From Lacunisphaera sp. (GTDB lineage: Bacteria > Verrucomicrobiota > Verrucomicrobiia > Opitutales > Opitutaceae), in NCBI GenBank assembly GCA_029945445.1, contig JAQSCO010000057.1, forward strand, positions 418,985 through 482,984: DNA of 64,000 bases, given 5' to 3'. The notes under the pieces were generated by a model, which saw only the letters and a list, made by a program, of their open reading frames with translations, had not been told where the DNA came from and searched no databases. Below are positions 55,657-64,000 of this stretch, one piece after another; position 1 is the stretch's first letter, and every line of letters starts with the position of its first letter. A program made the translations under genes and the position numbers.

Positions 55657-56796
55657 ATGATCACCAAAGCGCGGCTCCAGAAACTCGCCCAGCAACACGG
55701 CACTCCGCTGTTCGTCATCGATCATGACGCGCTGCGGAAGGTCTACCGGGAGTTCCGGAAGCACCTGCCGCGCATCCAGGTCTACTACGCGGTCAAGGCG
55801 AACCCTGATCCGCAGATCGTCCGTACCCTCTTCAAGGAGGGGGCGAGCTTCGACGTGGCCTCGATGCCGGAGTTCATGATTGTCTACGAGAACATCAGGA
55901 AAATGCCGGCCAAGAAGCGGCAGGACTGGATTTGGGACAAGATCATCTACGCGAATCCGACGAAGCCGACGGACACGCTCGAGCAGCTCAACAAATACAA
56001 GCCGCTCGTCACCTTCGATAACATCGAGGAGATCCACAAGATCAAGAAGCACGCGCCCAACGCGGGTCTCGCGCTGCGCCTCAAGGTGCCGAACACCGGC
56101 GCGATGGTGGAACTTTCGTCCAAGTTCGGCGCGCTGCCGGGCGAGGCGGTGGACCTCATTCTCGAGGCCGACCGCGTCGGCCTGACCGTCGAGGGCATCA
56201 GCTTCCACGTCGGCAGCCAGACGACCAACTTCGAGAACTACGTTCAGGCGCTGAACCTGACGGCCAACATCTTCAAGGAGGCGCGTGAGCGCGGTTACAC
56301 GAAGATGAACCTTCTTGATATCGGCGGCGGTTTTCCGGCGCCCTATGATTCCTCCGTCCGCCCCTTCAAGGAACTGGCCAAGGTCATCAACACCGAGCTC
56401 GACCGGCTGTTCCCGAAGGACATCCAGGTGCTCGCCGAGCCCGGCCGCTTCCTCGCCGCCGTTTGCGGCACAAGTGTCGCGTCCGTCATCGGCAAGGCCG
56501 TGCGCGATGGCAAGACGAGCTACTACATCAACGACGGCGTCTACCACACCTACTCGGGCGTCATCTTCGACCACTGCAAGTATCCGGTGAAGGCCTTCAA
56601 GAAGGGCCCGACGAGCCTGTCTTGTGTGTTCGGCCCCACCTGCGATGCGCTCGACGTCGTGTCGATGGCCGAGAACCTGCCCAACCTCGAGCGCGGCGAC
56701 CTCGTCTACAGTGTGAACATCGGCGCCTACAGCCACGCGTCGGCGACCTGGTTCAACGGTTTCCCGCCGGCCAAGGTCGTCCACGTGAACCAGTAG
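55657..56796 (+). CDS. Ornithine decarboxylase-type enzyme (group IV)
   Basis: A 379-residue PLP enzyme of the alanine-racemase-fold decarboxylases. PLP Lys47 is in [13 protein letters not shown] (184-188), D-I-G-G-G-F-P (221-227), E-P-G-R (261-264) and the catalytic Cys329 in G-P-T-C-D-A-L-D follow. The C-D-x-L-D pattern is that of ornithine or lysine/ornithine decarboxylases; diaminopimelate decarboxylases have C-E-S-x-D and carboxynorspermidine decarboxylases a different loop. The gene lies between hss and argB in the arginine cluster, so ornithine is the likely substrate (inference). Automated labels of diaminopimelate decarboxylase would be wrong. Confidence 0.8.
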   Translation: MITKARLQKLAQQHGTPLFVIDHDALRKVYREFRKHLPRIQVYYAVKANPDPQIVRTLFKEGASFDVASMPEFMIVYENIRKMPAKKRQDWIWDKIIYANPTKPTDTLEQLNKYKPLVTFDNIEEIHKIKKHAPNAGLALRLKVPNTGAMVELSSKFGALPGEAVDLILEADRVGLTVEGISFHVGSQTTNFENYVQALNLTANIFKEARERGYTKMNLLDIGGGFPAPYDSSVRPFKELAKVINTELDRLFPKDIQVLAEPGRFLAAVCGTSVASVIGKAVRDGKTSYYINDGVYHTYSGVIFDHCKYPVKAFKKGPTSLSCVFGPTCDALDVVSMAENLPNLERGDLVYSVNIGAYSHASATWFNGFPPAKVVHVNQ

Positions 56797-56815
56797 GCGG
56801 TCCGCCGCCTCCGCG

Positions 56816-57697
56816 ATGGAAATTTCCGAAGTCATCTCCAAGGCCAAGGTGCTGCTCGAGGCGCTGCCTTACATTCAGGATTTCAAGGGCTCGATCTTCG
56901 TCGTCAAATATGGCGGCAGTTTCATGGACGATCCCGACCCGACCGTGCGCCTCCGCGTGGCCACGGACCTCGCCTTCCTCGCGGCGGTCGGCATCAACGT
57001 CGTCGTCGTGCACGGCGGCGGCAAGGCCATCAGCCGCGCGATGGACGGCTCGGGCCTCAAGGCGAATTTCATCAACGGCCTGCGCGTCACCGACGAGGCG
57101 ACCATCGCCATCGTGAAGAAGACGCTCGACGAGGTCGTGAACAAGGACGTGTGCGACATGCTCACGTCCATCAAGGCCCGGCCCAAGGGCCTGCCGGGCG
57201 ACACCGTGCTGGTTTGCGAAAAGCTCCAGGCCGACGACGACGGCAATCCCGTCGATCTCGGTTACGTCGGGGACGTGACCGAGGTGAAGGTGAAGCTCAT
57301 CAAGAAGGAAATCGCCGACGGCTACATGCCCGTGATCTCGCCGGTCGCCGAGGGGCTCGATGGCAAGCCCTACAACGTGAACGCCGATACGGCCGCCGGG
57401 CGCGTGGCGAGCGCGCTGCGGGCGCGCCGGCTGGTCTACATGAGCGACGTGCCCGGCCTGCTCGCCGACCCGAAGAAGCCGGACTCGCTCATCGCCACGC
57501 TCAAGATCAGCGAAGTCGACGGCCTGAAGAAGAAGGGCGTCATCGACAAGGGCATGCGCCCGAAGGTGCAGAGCGCCGTGCGCGCGCTGCAGGAAGGCGT
57601 GCAGCGCGTCCACTTCGTCGACGGCCGGATGCCGCACAGCCTGCTGCTGGAGATTTTTACCGACCAGGGTGTAGGCACTGAAATCGTGCAAGGCTGA
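56816..57697 (+). CDS. argB: Acetylglutamate kinase
   Basis: A 293-residue kinase phosphorylating N-acetylglutamate, the committed step of ornithine synthesis. V-K-Y-G-G-S-F-M (about 28-35; G-S in place of the usual G-N/G-A), [19 protein letters not shown] and the late Lys motif are present. The N-terminal helix suggests the hexameric, arginine-inhibited type. It follows the decarboxylase gene by 19 bp. Confidence 0.95.
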   Translation: MEISEVISKAKVLLEALPYIQDFKGSIFVVKYGGSFMDDPDPTVRLRVATDLAFLAAVGINVVVVHGGGKAISRAMDGSGLKANFINGLRVTDEATIAIVKKTLDEVVNKDVCDMLTSIKARPKGLPGDTVLVCEKLQADDDGNPVDLGYVGDVTEVKVKLIKKEIADGYMPVISPVAEGLDGKPYNVNADTAAGRVASALRARRLVYMSDVPGLLADPKKPDSLIATLKISEVDGLKKKGVIDKGMRPKVQSAVRALQEGVQRVHFVDGRMPHSLLLEIFTDQGVGTEIVQG

Positions 57698-57767
57698 GCT
57701 GGTGCCCGGCGCATTGTGCGCGTGCATTTGCCGCCCTGATACATAAGCTCCGCCTCTTCCCTTTACC

Positions 57768-59000
57768 ATGAGCCAGCCCGCCATCGTCCGCACGAATACC
57801 GCCGAGCTTTACGACGCCTACGTCATGAAGAATTACGGCCGCCCGCCGCTCACGATCGTGCGCGGCGCGGGCGTCAGCGTGTGGGATGACACCGGCCGCG
57901 AATACCTCGACTTCACTTCCGGCGTGGCCGTGGCCGCGCTCGGGCACTGCCATCCGGTCTGGGTCGAGGCCATCCGCCGGCAGGCCGGCGAGCTGATCCA
58001 TTGCAGCAATCTCTTCCGCAATCCCAACCAGGGCGAACTGGCGCGGCGGCTCGTGCAGCGCGCCGGTCCCGGCCGGGTCTTCTTCTGCAATAGCGGCACC
58101 GAGGCCAATGAGGGGCTGATCAAGCTCGCGCGGCTGCATGGCGTGCGCAAATCCGGCGCCGAAGCGAAGTGCTTCAAGATCATCTGCGCGAAGAACGCTT
58201 TTCATGGCCGCACCTTCGGTGGCATGAGCGCCACGCCGCAGGAGAAGATCCAGAGGGGTTTCCGGCCGATGCTACCGGGCTTCGCCTTCGGCGAGCTGAA
58301 CAACCTGCAGAGTTTTGCCGACCTGGTGGACGAGAACACCGCGGCCATTTTCCTCGAGACCATCCAGGGCGAGGGCGGCATCACGCCCTGCACGGACGAA
58401 TTTCTCTGGGGCCTGCGCCAGCTGTGCGACCAGCACAACCTGCTGCTCATGCTCGACGAGGTGCAGTGCGGGCTCGGCCGCACCGGCACGTTCTACGCGT
58501 TCCAACATTCCGGCATCCGCGCGGACGCCATTGGCATGGCCAAGGGCCTCGGCGGCGGCTACCCGATGGGCGCCATCTGGGCCGCCGAGAAGCACGCCGA
58601 GCTGTTCACGCCCGGCTCGCACGGCTCGACCTTCGGTGGCACGCCACTGGCCTGCGCGGCGGCGCTGGCGGTGCTCGAGGTCATCGAGCGGGAGAACATT
58701 CTTCAAAAAGTGCAGGCCAACGGGGTCGCGTGGAAAGCCGAATTGGAGAAACTCATGGCGGAGTTCCCGCAGCAGCTGAAGGCCGTCACGGGCCGCGGCT
58801 ACATGATCGGCCTCCTCATGCATGGCGAACCGGCGCCGTATATCACGGCGCTGCGGGAGGCGGGCCTGCTGGCTCCGTCCGCCGGGACCAACACCATCCG
58901 CTTGCTTCCGCCGCTGATTGCGACCAAGGAACAGCTGGACCGGGCCACGGCCATCTTCCGGTCGGTCCTCGCCAAGAACCCCCCCGCACCCGCGCCATGA
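57768..59000 (+). CDS. argD: Acetylornithine aminotransferase
   Basis: A 410-residue PLP-dependent class III aminotransferase. F-C-N-S-G-T-E-A-N-E, L-D-E-V-Q-C-G-L-G-R-T-G and the PLP lysine in M-A-K-G-L-G-G-G-Y-P identify the family; position in the cluster identifies the substrate. The stop overlaps argF by 4 bp (ATGA). Confidence 0.93.
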   Translation: MSQPAIVRTNTAELYDAYVMKNYGRPPLTIVRGAGVSVWDDTGREYLDFTSGVAVAALGHCHPVWVEAIRRQAGELIHCSNLFRNPNQGELARRLVQRAGPGRVFFCNSGTEANEGLIKLARLHGVRKSGAEAKCFKIICAKNAFHGRTFGGMSATPQEKIQRGFRPMLPGFAFGELNNLQSFADLVDENTAAIFLETIQGEGGITPCTDEFLWGLRQLCDQHNLLLMLDEVQCGLGRTGTFYAFQHSGIRADAIGMAKGLGGGYPMGAIWAAEKHAELFTPGSHGSTFGGTPLACAAALAVLEVIERENILQKVQANGVAWKAELEKLMAEFPQQLKAVTGRGYMIGLLMHGEPAPYITALREAGLLAPSAGTNTIRLLPPLIATKEQLDRATAIFRSVLAKNPPAPAP

Positions 59001-59932
59001 GGCATTTTCTCCAGGAGACGGATTTTTCCCGCGCCGAGGCCGGCGAGATTTTTGCCCTCGCGCGGCATTTCAAGCGGCAGCGCGGCGCGCACGAGAAACC
59101 GCTCGCCGGGCAGACCTGGGCGATGATTTTCGCCAAGTCGAGCACGCGCACGCGTGTGTCGTTCGAGGTCGGCATCCACGAGCTCGGTGGCAATCCGCTT
59201 TTTCTCAACACCAACGACATCCAGATCGGCCGCGGCGAAACCATTGCCGATACGGCGAAGGTGTTGTCGCGTTTCGTGCACGGGCTGGTGGTCCGCACCT
59301 ATGCGCAGAAAGACCTGACGGACCTCGCGGAGCACGGCGGTCTGCCGGTGGTGAACGCGCTGACGGACTTTCTCCATCCCTGCCAGGTCTACGCCGATGC
59401 CTTCACGGCGGCGGAACGCTGGGCCGGGCCGTCCGGCGACCTGATGGACGCGCTGGCGGGCCGCAAGGTGGCTTTCCTGGGCGACACGGGCTTCAACATG
59501 GCGAACTCGTGGATCCTCGGCGCCGGCCTTTTCGGCATGAAGGTGTCGCTGGGCGGACCCGCCAGCGCCGCTCCCGGCCGGGAAATTAGCGAACTCGCGG
59601 CGAAAGCCGGGGCAAAGTTTGAATTCACCAGCGACCCGTTTGAGGCGGTGGCGGGCGCCGACCTCGTCTACACCGACGTCTGGACCAGCATGGGGCAGGA
59701 GAGCGAGGCCGCCGAGCGGCGCCGGCGCCTGCTGCCGTTCCAGGTGACCGGAAAACTTTTTGCCACGGCGAAACCGGATGCGTTCTTCATGCATTGTCTG
59801 CCGGCGCATGCGGGCGAAGAGGTGACGCAGGAGGTGCTCGACAATCCGCGCTGCGTGATCTTCGACGAGGCGGAGAACCGCCTGCACGTCCAGAAAGCCA
59901 TCCTCGCCCTGCTCGCGCGGCACCGCGCCTGA
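58997..59932 (+). CDS. argF: Ornithine carbamoyltransferase
   Basis: A 311-residue enzyme making citrulline from ornithine and carbamoyl phosphate. S-T-R-T-R (49-53) binds carbamoyl phosphate, H-P-C-Q-V is present, and H-C-L-P-A-H near the C-terminus binds ornithine. It overlaps argD by 4 bp. It competes with the neighbouring decarboxylase for ornithine. It ends 6 bp from the convergent pseudopilin gene. Confidence 0.95.
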   Translation: MRHFLQETDFSRAEAGEIFALARHFKRQRGAHEKPLAGQTWAMIFAKSSTRTRVSFEVGIHELGGNPLFLNTNDIQIGRGETIADTAKVLSRFVHGLVVRTYAQKDLTDLAEHGGLPVVNALTDFLHPCQVYADAFTAAERWAGPSGDLMDALAGRKVAFLGDTGFNMANSWILGAGLFGMKVSLGGPASAAPGREISELAAKAGAKFEFTSDPFEAVAGADLVYTDVWTSMGQESEAAERRRRLLPFQVTGKLFATAKPDAFFMHCLPAHAGEEVTQEVLDNPRCVIFDEAENRLHVQKAILALLARHRA

Positions 59933-59938
59933 GCCCGG

Positions 59939-60427
59939 CTACTGCTCGAGGACCAGCATCACGCGGTTTGGTCCCGTCGAGACCACGCGGAAATTCCCGG
60001 TGGTAAGATCGCCGTCGTCCAGCTTGGCATCAATCAGGGCCAGTTGCGTATCGTCGCAAGTGTAACCAGAAATGGAGATGCCCGCGGTGATCCCGAAATT
60101 GCCCTTGTCCCAATTCCAGCGACCGCCGATGGGGGTCACTTTCTGCCAAACATCGGTCTTGAAATCTCCGGACATGCTGGGCGGCACCACCCCGGCGCCA
60201 ACGTTGGCCGGCCAAGTGCCATTTTGTGTGCTATAAACTTCAAAGGCTTGGGCGAAGACCCGAAAATCATTCACGATCCGGCTGTTCTCAGAGGCCTGCC
60301 GCACACGCTGGAAGGCCGGGATGGCGAGCGCCGCCAGCAGACCGATGATGACCACGACGATCATGATTTCCACGAGCGTGAATCCGCGCGTGGCAGAGGA
60401 ACCGGGCCGGGGTTGGGCGGGCCTCAT
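59939..60427 (-). CDS. Type IV pilin-like/pseudopilin protein
   Basis: A 162-residue protein with a prepilin peptidase site R-G-F-T-L-V-E-I-M (cleavage after Gly15, Glu at mature position 5) and a long hydrophobic helix (I-V-V-V-I-I-G-L-L-A-A-L-A-I). ATG 60445 would add six residues. The globular C-terminal domain carries one visible Cys and resembles major-pseudopilin type proteins exported by type II systems. It is isolated from other pilus genes, converges on argF and diverges from argG. Confidence 0.82.
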   Translation of the reverse strand: MRPAQPRPGSSATRGFTLVEIMIVVVIIGLLAALAIPAFQRVRQASENSRIVNDFRVFAQAFEVYSTQNGTWPANVGAGVVPPSMSGDFKTDVWQKVTPIGGRWNWDKGNFGITAGISISGYTCDDTQLALIDAKLDDGDLTTGNFRVVSTGPNRVMLVLEQ

Positions 60428-60549
60428 GGGAGTGGCTAAAATCATGCGGACACCGAGGCAGAAGGCAACGCGCTTAGCGGATAACTGACTCGCCCTGCGC
60501 CATTTTTACTTTGCGCGGTCGCGGTGAATATCAACACTCGGACTTCACC

Positions 60550-61776
<1,227 letters not shown>

Positions 61777-61947
61777 GCCGGCACGCCGAATCTCCCGAAG
61801 TCCGCGACCGGCCGCAGCTGCCCGATGAGACTGGGCGCGGCAGATTGGCGTTTCATCGCGCCGGCATGGGGCCGAGCCACACCCGCGTTGTAGCCCAGCG
61901 GCGCATTGCGTTGGCTGCGGCCGTTGGTAGGTTGGGAAAGAAACACA

Positions 61948-63606
61948 ATGACTACGACTCCCCGCGTCCATTGGTGGATCGGCCTGGCTTTGCTCGCGCT
62001 GGGCGGCCTCATGGCCGGGGTGTTCCTGGGCCCGCGGCGTGCGCTCGCGGTCATCCCGCGGGCACCCGAGGACCAGAACGTGCTGCGCGTGGCCTACACG
62101 CAGCATCTGGTGCCCGATCCCAACCGCCGCAGTTTTCCGATGGCGCCGGGCAACCAGTTCATCCTGGGCCTGTGGGAGCCGCTGGTGGAATGCGACCCGG
62201 ACACCGGTGAGCCGTTACCGGCCGCGGCGCAGAGCTGGGAGTGGTCGGCGGACCGCAAGGTACTCACCTTGAAACTCCGGCCGGACGCCCGGTGGAGCAA
62301 TGGCGACCCGGTGACGGCCCACGATTTCGTGCGCGGCTGGAGTCGGTTGCTGCGGCAGACCATGGCGTGGGCGCAAAATCTGTTTCCCCTCCACAACGCC
62401 GAGGCCTACCACCGCGGCCAGATCAAGGACCTGGCGGCGGTGGGCCTGCACGCGCTCGACGACCTGACGCTGCGGCTAGAGCTCGACCAGATCCGGTCGA
62501 CACTGGTGGCGGAGCTGGCCGATCCACTGCTTGCCCCGCTGCACGCGAGCAGCGCGCAGGTGCTCGCCGACAAGGCCTATTTCTCCAACCCGGCGAAACT
62601 GGTGACCAACGGACCCTTCCAGCTGCAGTCGGCCAACGACAACGGCTTTCGCCTGCAAGCGTGCCCCTATTACCACGGGCGCACGGACGTCCGCCTCGCG
62701 GGCGTGCAGTTCATCCGGACGGGCAGTCCGTCCGCCGCCGTGCTGCTGCTGGCGGCCGGCGCGGTCGACGTGGTCTCGCCCACGCCCTGGGAGGAAATGG
62801 AAATGCCAACCAACCGGCCCGTGAAACGGGAGCTGGAGCTGGTGCTGGGCGTGACGACGATTGATTTCAACGTGACCCGCGGCCCCTTGCGCGACGTGCG
62901 GGTGCGGCAGGCGCTGGCGCTGGCCTTGGACCGGAACAGCCCGGTGGAAAAATTCAACCCCGGTCGCATGACGCCGGCGTGGTCGATGGTGCCCGACATG
63001 CCCGGCCGGCCGGGCCTGCAGTTGTTGAAGGAGAATGCGGACGAGGCGCGGCGTCTGTTGGCCGCGGCCGGCTACTCTGGCGGCAAGGGGTTTCCTGTGT
63101 TGGATCTGTCCCTGCCCTTGTGGGAAACGTCTGACCCGTATCCGGCCACTTGGACGGAGCAATGGTATCGGGAATTGGGGGTGAAGACCCATCTGGTCTA
63201 CGAGCCGGGGCCCGTGCGCTCGAAGCGCATGACCGCGGAGGGCGATTACGATGTGTTCTACGGCACCTTGCTTGCCACCGTGCCGGATGCCGGCGACCTG
63301 ATGAGCGGCTACCTCTGGCCGTCCGAATACAGCGTGAACAAGTGGAGTGACAAGGAGGTCGTCCGGCTGCTCACCGCCGCCAACACGAAGACCGGCGCCG
63401 AGCACCTGGCCCTGTTGGAAAAGGCGGAGCGGCTGATCATGGCGGCGGTGCCCTCTGTGCCGGTGATGTTTGAGCAACGCCAGTCGTTGCTGGCCGACGA
63501 GGTTCGGGGCTGGTATCAGGACCCGTTGGCGCGCCAGTCCCTCCGGCGACTCTGGCTGGAGCCCGGGCCCCTTCACTCAAATCCCAACCCCGATCCCCGG
63601 CTATGA
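61948..63606 (+). CDS. Peptide ABC transporter substrate-binding protein (OppA-like)
   Basis: A 552-residue SBP_bac_5 protein. The N-terminal hydrophobic segment (about 12-30) is a signal peptide or membrane anchor with no lipobox. L-L-P-A-A-A-Q-S-W-E-W-S-A-D-R-K-V-L-T-L-K-L-R and F-V-R-G-W-S-R-L-L are typical of oligopeptide-binding proteins, as is V-R-Q-A-L-A-L-A-L-D-R. The permease and ATPase genes do not follow immediately, since the next gene overlaps by 4 bp and encodes another kind of membrane protein. The gap 61777-61947 shows no gene. Confidence 0.88.
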   Translation: MTTTPRVHWWIGLALLALGGLMAGVFLGPRRALAVIPRAPEDQNVLRVAYTQHLVPDPNRRSFPMAPGNQFILGLWEPLVECDPDTGEPLPAAAQSWEWSADRKVLTLKLRPDARWSNGDPVTAHDFVRGWSRLLRQTMAWAQNLFPLHNAEAYHRGQIKDLAAVGLHALDDLTLRLELDQIRSTLVAELADPLLAPLHASSAQVLADKAYFSNPAKLVTNGPFQLQSANDNGFRLQACPYYHGRTDVRLAGVQFIRTGSPSAAVLLLAAGAVDVVSPTPWEEMEMPTNRPVKRELELVLGVTTIDFNVTRGPLRDVRVRQALALALDRNSPVEKFNPGRMTPAWSMVPDMPGRPGLQLLKENADEARRLLAAAGYSGGKGFPVLDLSLPLWETSDPYPATWTEQWYRELGVKTHLVYEPGPVRSKRMTAEGDYDVFYGTLLATVPDAGDLMSGYLWPSEYSVNKWSDKEVVRLLTAANTKTGAEHLALLEKAERLIMAAVPSVPVMFEQRQSLLADEVRGWYQDPLARQSLRRLWLEPGPLHSNPNPDPRL

Positions 63607-64000
63607 ACAACGGCCACGGCAACACGGCGACCCCGCCCTGGCGCAACCGGCGGTTCTGGCTGATCGTCTGGCTGACCGGCACGGCCGGCCTGTTGGCGCT
63701 GTTGTTGTGGGATGCCTGGTCCTGGTTGAGCGGCGATCCGCAGGCGAGCTTCCGCAGCACCCGGCTGAATGAATGGCCCCTCGAGGTGATCTGGTGGCTG
63801 CTGGCGCCGGGCATTCTCTGGCTGCAGGCCAGCCTCATGCGAATTGACCGGCACTGGCTCTGGGCCATCGGCCTCCACGGGCTCACGGCTGCACTCATCA
63901 CCGGCCTGTTTATCATCCTGCAGGCGGCCCGGGTGCTGCTCGCGAACCACCTGCCGGCGAACTTCCTGCCGGTGGTGGTGAATGACCTGCGTTGGCTGGG
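63603..64000 (+). CDS. Membrane protein, cut by right edge
   Basis: At least 132 residues, starting at ATG 63603 in a 4-bp overlap with the peptide-binding gene (ATGA). Three hydrophobic helices are seen (about 18-38, 63-80, 90-112); W-W-L-L-A-P-G-I-L-W-L and R-H-W-L-W-A-I-G-L-H-G resemble the N-terminal membrane region of LytS-type sensor kinases, but nothing catalytic is in the window. Identity is uncertain. Confidence 0.6.
   Translation, partial: MNNGHGNTATPPWRNRRFWLIVWLTGTAGLLALLLWDAWSWLSGDPQASFRSTRLNEWPLEVIWWLLAPGILWLQASLMRIDRHWLWAIGLHGLTAALITGLFIILQAARVLLANHLPANFLPVVVNDLRWL

Noticed and set aside
61777-61947. A possible minus-strand gene ending just after argG
   Set aside because: The frame (up to 93 codons) begins inside the peptide-binding gene and shows no domain or ribosome-binding site; only a short tail looks protein-like.

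Overview
The window is GC-rich, densely coded bacterial DNA. It most resembles the Verrucomicrobiota, probably the Opitutaceae. Pointers are two large TonB-dependent receptors with a plug opening of the type L-E-K/R-F-T-V-T-G-S, a divergent membrane pyrophosphatase, a large sortilin-like BNR protein, and small secreted proteins with an L-S-P-E-E/Q-L-x-R-L motif. The assignment is inference. No phage, CRISPR array, rRNA or tRNA was seen.

Layout. 1-5.3 kb (minus strand): a secreted protein running off the left edge, a lipoprotein sharing a module with it, a hairpin terminator, and a membrane pyrophosphatase. 5.4-8.9 kb (plus): an FtsX-type ABC transporter, a DUF3299 protein and an outer-membrane-like protein, resembling the zinc-regulated Zrg modules of proteobacteria. 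8.9-12.2 kb (minus): a BNR-propeller protein and a tandem-ACT protein. 12.2-15.9 kb: a cation efflux protein, then a TPR histidine kinase facing a LuxR-type response regulator. 16-25.3 kb (plus): a hydrolase fused to a membrane domain, a secreted hydrolase, a TonB receptor, a DctA symporter and a divergent gamma-glutamyltransferase homologue. The same 15-bp dyad lies upstream of both hydrolases.

25.3-34.3 kb: carbon metabolism, with GTP-type PEP carboxykinase, a DUF485/acetate-symporter pair flanked by two paralogous secreted proteins, and bifunctional PutA. 34.5-37.5 kb: an ECF sigma factor, a membrane protein that is probably its anti-sigma factor and carries a duplicated motif, and an unusual polymer-forming/RDD membrane protein. 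37.5-39.2 kb: purE-purK. 39.2-39.9 kb is a scar: an AT-rich perfect inverted repeat followed by a broken formylglycine-generating-enzyme pseudogene. 39.9-45 kb: a DUF4440 protein, fumarylacetoacetase and a second TonB receptor. 45.2-50.5 kb (minus): a tight operon of DUF423, CCA-adding enzyme, transaldolase, GH20-like hydrolase and a secreted protein.

50.7-61.8 kb (plus): rplM-rpsI, then an arginine cluster (argC, argJ, argB, argD, argF, and argG after a divergent pseudopilin gene). Homospermidine synthase and an ornithine decarboxylase-type enzyme sit between argJ and argB. The cluster thus makes ornithine, converts it to arginine, and probably also diverts it to putrescine and homospermidine. 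The window ends with a peptide-binding protein overlapping a membrane protein cut by the right edge.

The most interesting points are the arginine/homospermidine cluster, the divergent GGT homologue lacking several substrate-binding residues, the hydrolase-membrane fusion with the repeated dyad, the duplicated motif in the putative anti-sigma factor, and the AT-rich inverted repeat beside the pseudogene.
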